From the NCBI GenBank assembly GCA_023897205.1, contig JAHWDD010000007.1, positions 4,216,001-4,280,000 of the forward strand: DNA of 64,000 nt, in the 5' to 3' direction. The notes below the pieces were generated by a model. That model was not told the origin of the DNA and did not search any database. It was given only the letters and a program-made list of their open reading frames with translations. This DNA comes from Exophiala sp. HKRS030. Taxonomy: Eukaryota > Ascomycota > Eurotiomycetes > Chaetothyriales > Herpotrichiellaceae. Positions within the stretch are counted from its first letter, which is position 1. Each line of letters begins with the position of its first letter. Shown in pieces: positions 59,298 to 64,000 of this stretch. Position numbers and translations under genes: made by a program.

Positions 59298-60596
59298 AGT
59301 TCGCTGTTCACCCTCCGACGATTCTGAGCATTTCCACAGACCTGAGAGGAACAGTCCATATACATCTGCGGATCGTCATGGGAATTGGAGCCGGTCGTCG
59401 GAAAAAGCTCGGCCGTGGAGACATGAATTGAACGGGGAATATTACAGCGGAGCGCAGGGACGACCAAGATACTTCTACGGCCCATCACTTGCTCGTAAGC
59501 ACAATATTATCTTGATGCCCCTTTTTCGGCTTCGCCTTGTCCCTTGAACAAGTGGCTGACTGCTGAGCAAACTCTCGAAATTGCCTACGTGATAAGGGTG
59601 CTGATCTCGCAAATGTCACACACATGACATTTTAGCCTCACAGGTGTAGCATTGTATGGTAAGGGCATCTTCATGCACTTAACGGCAACAAGACTCAATG
59701 TCTATCGTGGTCGGTTGCGACCCATGGTGAAACTTCGGTTACTGGTACCTGATCGGTCGGTATCTGCTGATCAATCTTCAATTCTTAGGGACCTGTTAGT
59801 CACCAGTTGTCGTGACTTGATGCTGCACTTGAGCAATCGGCGAGGCTAAGGCTGGAAATTCGTAACCGCGATTATTCACACGTGCAATAAGAATCGGCTT
59901 CAATCAAGCTCAGGCACAGACTTCTTAAATGAAGAGATCCTCTGCATCACCTTCACTGCCAGGGAGGCAGCTGATGCAGGTCTTGGCGGCGTGAATTGCA
60001 CATCTATAATATACATCTGCAGAGTTTCACTGAAAAGGCATCTTAGCCTTACGGTGTCTTGACTGATCTCCAAAGTCTCGGAACCCTGCTACTTAGTTGC
60101 ATTATTTTTATGCGAGCTGGGAGTACTTCTCGAACAGGTGTCCATTGGCGACGCGTTCGCTAATTCTATACAGTAGGTGCATGGGTGAACAGCGTTCTAG
60201 CTTCTTTGGATTGTCAAATTAGAAGTTTCTTGAACATGACGGGCAGAAACTATCAAACGTGGCATGGTTTAATCTGCCCCCTTACCATGAAGTTGGTAGC
60301 TCATTGGCGCCACACAGCCCTTAGCCTGGTGCAGACCCACTTGCATACGAGCGAGCCCATGGCATCCGCGCCACAGCCAGGGTATCGAGCGAAATGCAGG
60401 GCCGAGGAAGGGCGACTCAGTTGCACAGTACTCTGGACTCATTCTCACTTCTTAACAGTGCTCTTTTGAAGTTACTTGGAGTAATAATTCGGGCGAAGCA
60501 TGGTTATTCTGAGAGGTTGCGCGGATCTGGTACCAATGTCATCGAAAAGGGTTCACTCCTCATGAAGACTTAATTCTGTCCGCAGTGGGCCCCTCG
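59298..60596. other. intergenic
   Basis: 1.3 kb between divergent genes. ORFs are short and unconvincing. It may contain an upstream non-coding or coding exon of the GT90 gene: a CCGCAG acceptor-like site lies just before the GT90 start at 60,580-60,585. Confidence 0.5.
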
Positions 60597-63315
60597 ATGA
60601 TCGTCGCAGCAGTATCGGTCGGCCTTCTGGGCAGCATTTGGAAATACCATGGCTCAGAAAATACGCATTCGACAACTCAGGAAGAATTGTGGATTGGTTG
60701 GCTCACCTGGGCATTGCTGTACACCGTATGCCTTTGCTTTTCATGCACGCGACAGCCAGCTGCTCAAGTTTCAAATGCGACAAAACCTACAAGCGAGGGG
60801 CTCTGGTCAAGGCGATTAACAATCGCAATGCTGTCTGCTGCCATAGTCGTTGTTCACTTCGCTAGAAATCGAGGCACTATACCCTCAGCATCGGTATGTA
60901 AGCTTGTCTTTTCGAGATATGCGACTGAACCAAGCGCTCTGCAGCCTATTGTCACTTTAGCCACCTTCCTCACTACGATAGCGATACCCTCCAATCAAGA
61001 CCCACTTCATCTGCTCGAAAATGGTCAGACATCCAAGGACCAGGACTCCCAGGAGCCGTGCTTGCTCGACAGGTCTATCACGCCTCTGCAGATACCATTC
61101 CGGGTTCCTGTCAATCTTTTGCTGGTTCTGCTCCTCGTTGTTTCAAGTTCTCCTTCCAATCGTCCATTTCTCGTTACAGCAGCGACGAGCGTTTTATTCG
61201 TGGCTGCTCAAACTGTTGTATTCATATTAATTCCACGATTGAGCTGTAGAAGTTATTCCGCATTCCCCACGCTATACACCTTGATTGATTGGGACCTGGT
61301 CGAAAAGCTATCCCTCTTGTCGACCGCATGCTTTACGTGTCTTCTCATCTACTCAATATCAATCTCGTCATTCTCCGCACCAAAGCTACTGAGTATTTCT
61401 CGAGCAGTCGCGGAGTCGGCGTCATGGATATCTGTCTTCGTACTGGTAAAGCAACGCGTTCTTTCTATCCTGAGGCTCTCTAAGATTTTGCTAGTGCACT
61501 GAAAAACTCTCAACCACAGCAACAACATTCGAAACTGTAGCCACTAGTTTTGATGCGGTCACAAGCAATGATGGGTGGGTGAGACTTCTGGTGGCATTCG
61601 CTAGCTGTATCATGGCTCTCTGGCAGTCCGTGACAGGCATTGTTCCAAGTAGCAAATCTCGAAACTGGCTTTATCTTCTCATTTTAATTCCCACGTGGAA
61701 TCTGGGTCACCCAAGACACCATCAACTGACACTATCTAAACAACAACTACTGAGGACGAATGTCCATCCAGTGGAGGGGCTTGTCCAGTCGAGTCGTGTG
61801 GAATTTGCCACACTGCTTGAAAAACAGTCCAGGTCTGCGGGAGATGCAAGGCTTGAATACCTCAAGCGGTATGGAATAGAGCCGCCACCAAAATTCAACA
61901 AGTGGTTCGAGCTTGCCGTTCAGAATGACTTTGTCCTGGTGGATGAATTCGATTCGATGATGCGCGCCTTCAAGCCATTCCGCGGTGTAGCGTCTTCAGT
62001 ACTACAAAAGCTTGTCAACAACGCTCACGAACAGTCTCCAGATTTCATGCTCAAGTATGAGATTCTTGGCGGGAAGACCAGAATTACTGGTGGAACTGAG
62101 GCATCTTGGTTCGCAGGGTCAATGTCTCGATTGCTTCGACCGGAGTGGGCACTACTACTTCCGGATTTAACCCTCGCAGTCAACATATACGACGAGCCTA
62201 CCGTTTGTGCTCCAAGGGACCTCCTAGACAGAGTATTGCAGGCGCAGCAACTTAAAGATCTCGACCTAAGCCCGCTCCCCAAGACGACCGAAGTAGATTT
62301 ATCACATTCACCAAGATTTCTCAGCATTGGAAAGCAGGATGCATGGGAAGCCATTACTATGTCATGTCCAGTCGATTCTCCAGCGAGGAATCCATTTTGT
62401 ATGCCACCGGAACCCGATGCTGGTCCTCGGTTTATCCGCAACCTGAACGAGAGCAGCAATATCTGCGAGCATTGCGAACTTCAAGACTTGGAGGGTTTCT
62501 TTATCGCGCCAGAGACCCTCCATCTAACGCATTCGCTTGCCCCGATCTGGTCGCAAGGGAAGCCTTCGTCGTTTAACGACCTTATCTTCCCTAGTCCATA
62601 CTATTTGGCTAGAAATAGTGACTACAATGAGACTGGTGACCCTGAGTGGAGCGGTAAAGCTAGTCAACTCTACTGGGTAGGTGCTGCGACTGGTGGGCAT
62701 ACAACCGAATCCAACTGGGAGAAGATGCAGCGGCAGCGAATGGTGCTCATGACACAAACTGGCTCGACAAAACCCGTTCAACTCCTTCGCGAAATTAATC
62801 AAGGCCTATGGGAATCTTATACATCCAATATCTCGGAAGTCTCATCGCTGTTTTCAACTCGCGTCATGGGAGTGACGCCGCAATGCGAACACGCCGCATG
62901 CGAGGCCCAGAAAGAAGCATTCGGAATAGCGGACCAAGAAGTCAAAGATCGATCGTCAGCGGCTTATCAGTATAAGTTCGCGCTCGATCTAGATGGAAAC
63001 AGCTTCAGCGGACGATTCTACAGACTCTTGCAGTCGAAGTCAATGGTCATCAAACAGACGGTCTTCGAAGAGTGGCATAATGACCGTATAATCCCATGGA
63101 TCCATTACATTCCTGTAAGCACCGGCTTTGATGAACTGCCGGAGTTGATGAGGTTTCTAGCGACAACGGAAAATGGAGAGGAGATCGCGGCTGGCATAGC
63201 ACGCGACAGCAGAGAATGGGCTGGCAAGGCTTTGAGGCCTGTGGATCTGCAATTGGTCTGGCTGAGAATGCTTTTGGAATATGCGAGGATCATGGATCCG
63301 CGCAGGGATTCTTGA
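60597..63315 (+). CDS. multi-pass membrane GT90 (CAP10-type) glycosyltransferase
   Basis: Two exons (60597-61445, 61495-63315) with a 49-nt intron join an N-terminal membrane region to a CAP10-like catalytic domain; 889 aa from ATG 60597. The N-terminal ~330 residues hold many hydrophobic segments (VPVNLLLVLLLVVSSS, FLVTAATSVLFVAAQTVVFIL and others). The GT90 half includes FNKWFELAVQNDFVLVDEFD, LYWVGAATGGHTT, KFALDLDGNSFSGRFYRLL and the hallmark KSMVIKQTVFEEWHND followed by IPWIHYIPVS. Related enzymes include Cryptococcus Cap10/Cxt1-like xylosyltransferases. Acts in the secretory pathway, most likely adding xylose or glucose to glycans. Without the intron the reading would break into two ORFs. 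The true start may lie in an upstream exon. Confidence 0.88.
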
Positions 63316-63636
63316 TAGTTTAATTCTTGTAGTATTTTCGCTGACTGGCTAGGTCGGGTGCGGCGAGTTTAGTATCTGCTATCTACCGCCAACTCGCTAG
63401 ATACGATTCCAGTTCGATGCGCTCAAGGTACCTTTGTAAGTGTGTCGTGGAAGTTCTTTCAAATCCCTACCACTGGCCGGTCAAGATCAACCAGCCCAGA
63501 GGGCAAGGGGCATATTGAAAGCTAAGAGAACAACCCTTTTATGCCAATGCGGTGGTCGTTGCCCATCTGCCATGGAATCAAAGGTCGTGTTGAACAACGT
63601 TCTTTCCAAGTCTCGACTCTGGCCCTTGATGTGTCG
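63316..63636. other. intergenic, convergent 3' ends
   Basis: Gap between the GT90 stop and the helicase-like fragment's stop; nothing supportable. Confidence 0.5.
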
Positions 63637-64000
63637 TCAAGTCCGACCAAACAGTCCATACTGAGCCTTTTTGGTCTGAATTGTATCGCCCACAGCAGAT
63701 ACAAGACTACTGAAAGCGTAGCCCATCTCGCCCATTCTTTTCGTCAGCGACTTGATCTCTTGGTACGCATTGAACGTGCCCTCGGTGAAAAGACAGTATA
63801 CCATTTGAGGATATTTCTGGCCACCACGCTAATCGCCGACAGCTTTTATCTCGGTGTTAGTGTTGATAGCTGACTCGAACAAGATCACTGTCGAGCAAGC
63901 CCTTTGCAGATCCACACCTATGTCCCGTTAGTAACGAGGATTCTATCTATGGTAGGTTGTTTTGCTTGACTTGCCTTCAGAGCCAATCCGATATGTGGTC
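63637..64000 (-). pseudogene. C-terminal fragment of a SNF2-type helicase, partial, probably broken
   Basis: Enters from the right edge on the minus strand. YRIGSEG joins VDLQRACSTVILFES across a 57-nt intron (63918-63974) with a GC donor and AG acceptor. The sequence continues INTNTEIKAVGD, then TAG at 63829-63831, then RGGQKYPQMVYCLFTEG and TFNAYQEIKSL to a stop at 63637. The order (glutamine-rich loop, VILFES, AVG-x-R-x-GQ, YCLFTEGTF) matches motifs V-VI of the helicase C domain, where GRxHRxGQ is expected; the TAG sits inside that motif. So the gene is probably a pseudogene, unless the stop is an error. Only about 100 residues are visible. Confidence 0.6.

Overview
The window is nuclear DNA of a filamentous ascomycete (Pezizomycotina). 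Genes carry short GT-AG introns (mostly 43-80 nt) with CTGAC/CTAAC-like branch sites. The content is typical of such fungi: a HET-domain protein, a purine-nucleoside-phosphorylase/NACHT/ankyrin NLR relic, a Clr5-domain protein, two Zn2Cys6 regulators, a CAP10-type GT90 enzyme and a GH2 beta-galactosidase. The repertoire would suit Eurotiomycetes, perhaps Chaetothyriales, but that is inference only. I rebuilt exon structures by hand from frame continuity, splice sites and divisibility by three.

Layout. 0-12 kb: DyP peroxidase, ferric reductase, an SDR with one frameshift, an unknown protein, a UBA-like protein and a WRAP73-type WD protein. 12-24 kb: an NLR pseudogene whose central block is inverted, a histidine acid phosphatase, a VHS/GAT trafficking protein and a HET protein. 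24-33 kb: a small hydrophilic protein, an MJ1316-domain protein, a secreted Cys-rich protein, tRNA-dihydrouridine synthase DUS1 (three frameshifts) and a second member of the UBA-like family. 33-44 kb: beta-galactosidase convergent with a secreted lactonohydrolase, LTO1 divergent from methionyl-tRNA synthetase, a 2OG-Fe(II) oxygenase and an intron-bearing tRNA-Arg(UCG). 45-54.5 kb: Zn2Cys6 regulator, divergent SDHC-like subunit, nitrilase, AT-rich island, aldoxime dehydratase and a second Zn2Cys6 regulator. 55-64 kb: small hydrophilic protein, Clr5-domain protein, alpha/beta hydrolase, GT90 enzyme and the end of a SNF2-helicase-like gene running off the right edge.

The most interesting stretch is 45.1-54.5 kb. 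Aldoxime dehydratase (aldoxime to nitrile) and nitrilase (nitrile to acid plus ammonia) catalyse consecutive steps. They lie with two regulators and an SDHC-like protein that departs from the usual quinone-site motif. This looks like an aldoxime/nitrile catabolic or detoxification locus, with a possible resistant copy of a complex II subunit.

A second theme is technical. Several otherwise well conserved genes (SDR, DUS1 three times, lactonohydrolase, a small protein) are each broken by one missing base in a G/C homopolymer. That pattern suggests consensus errors rather than decay. The NLR relic, with a real inversion, stops and frameshifts, is different and looks truly dead.
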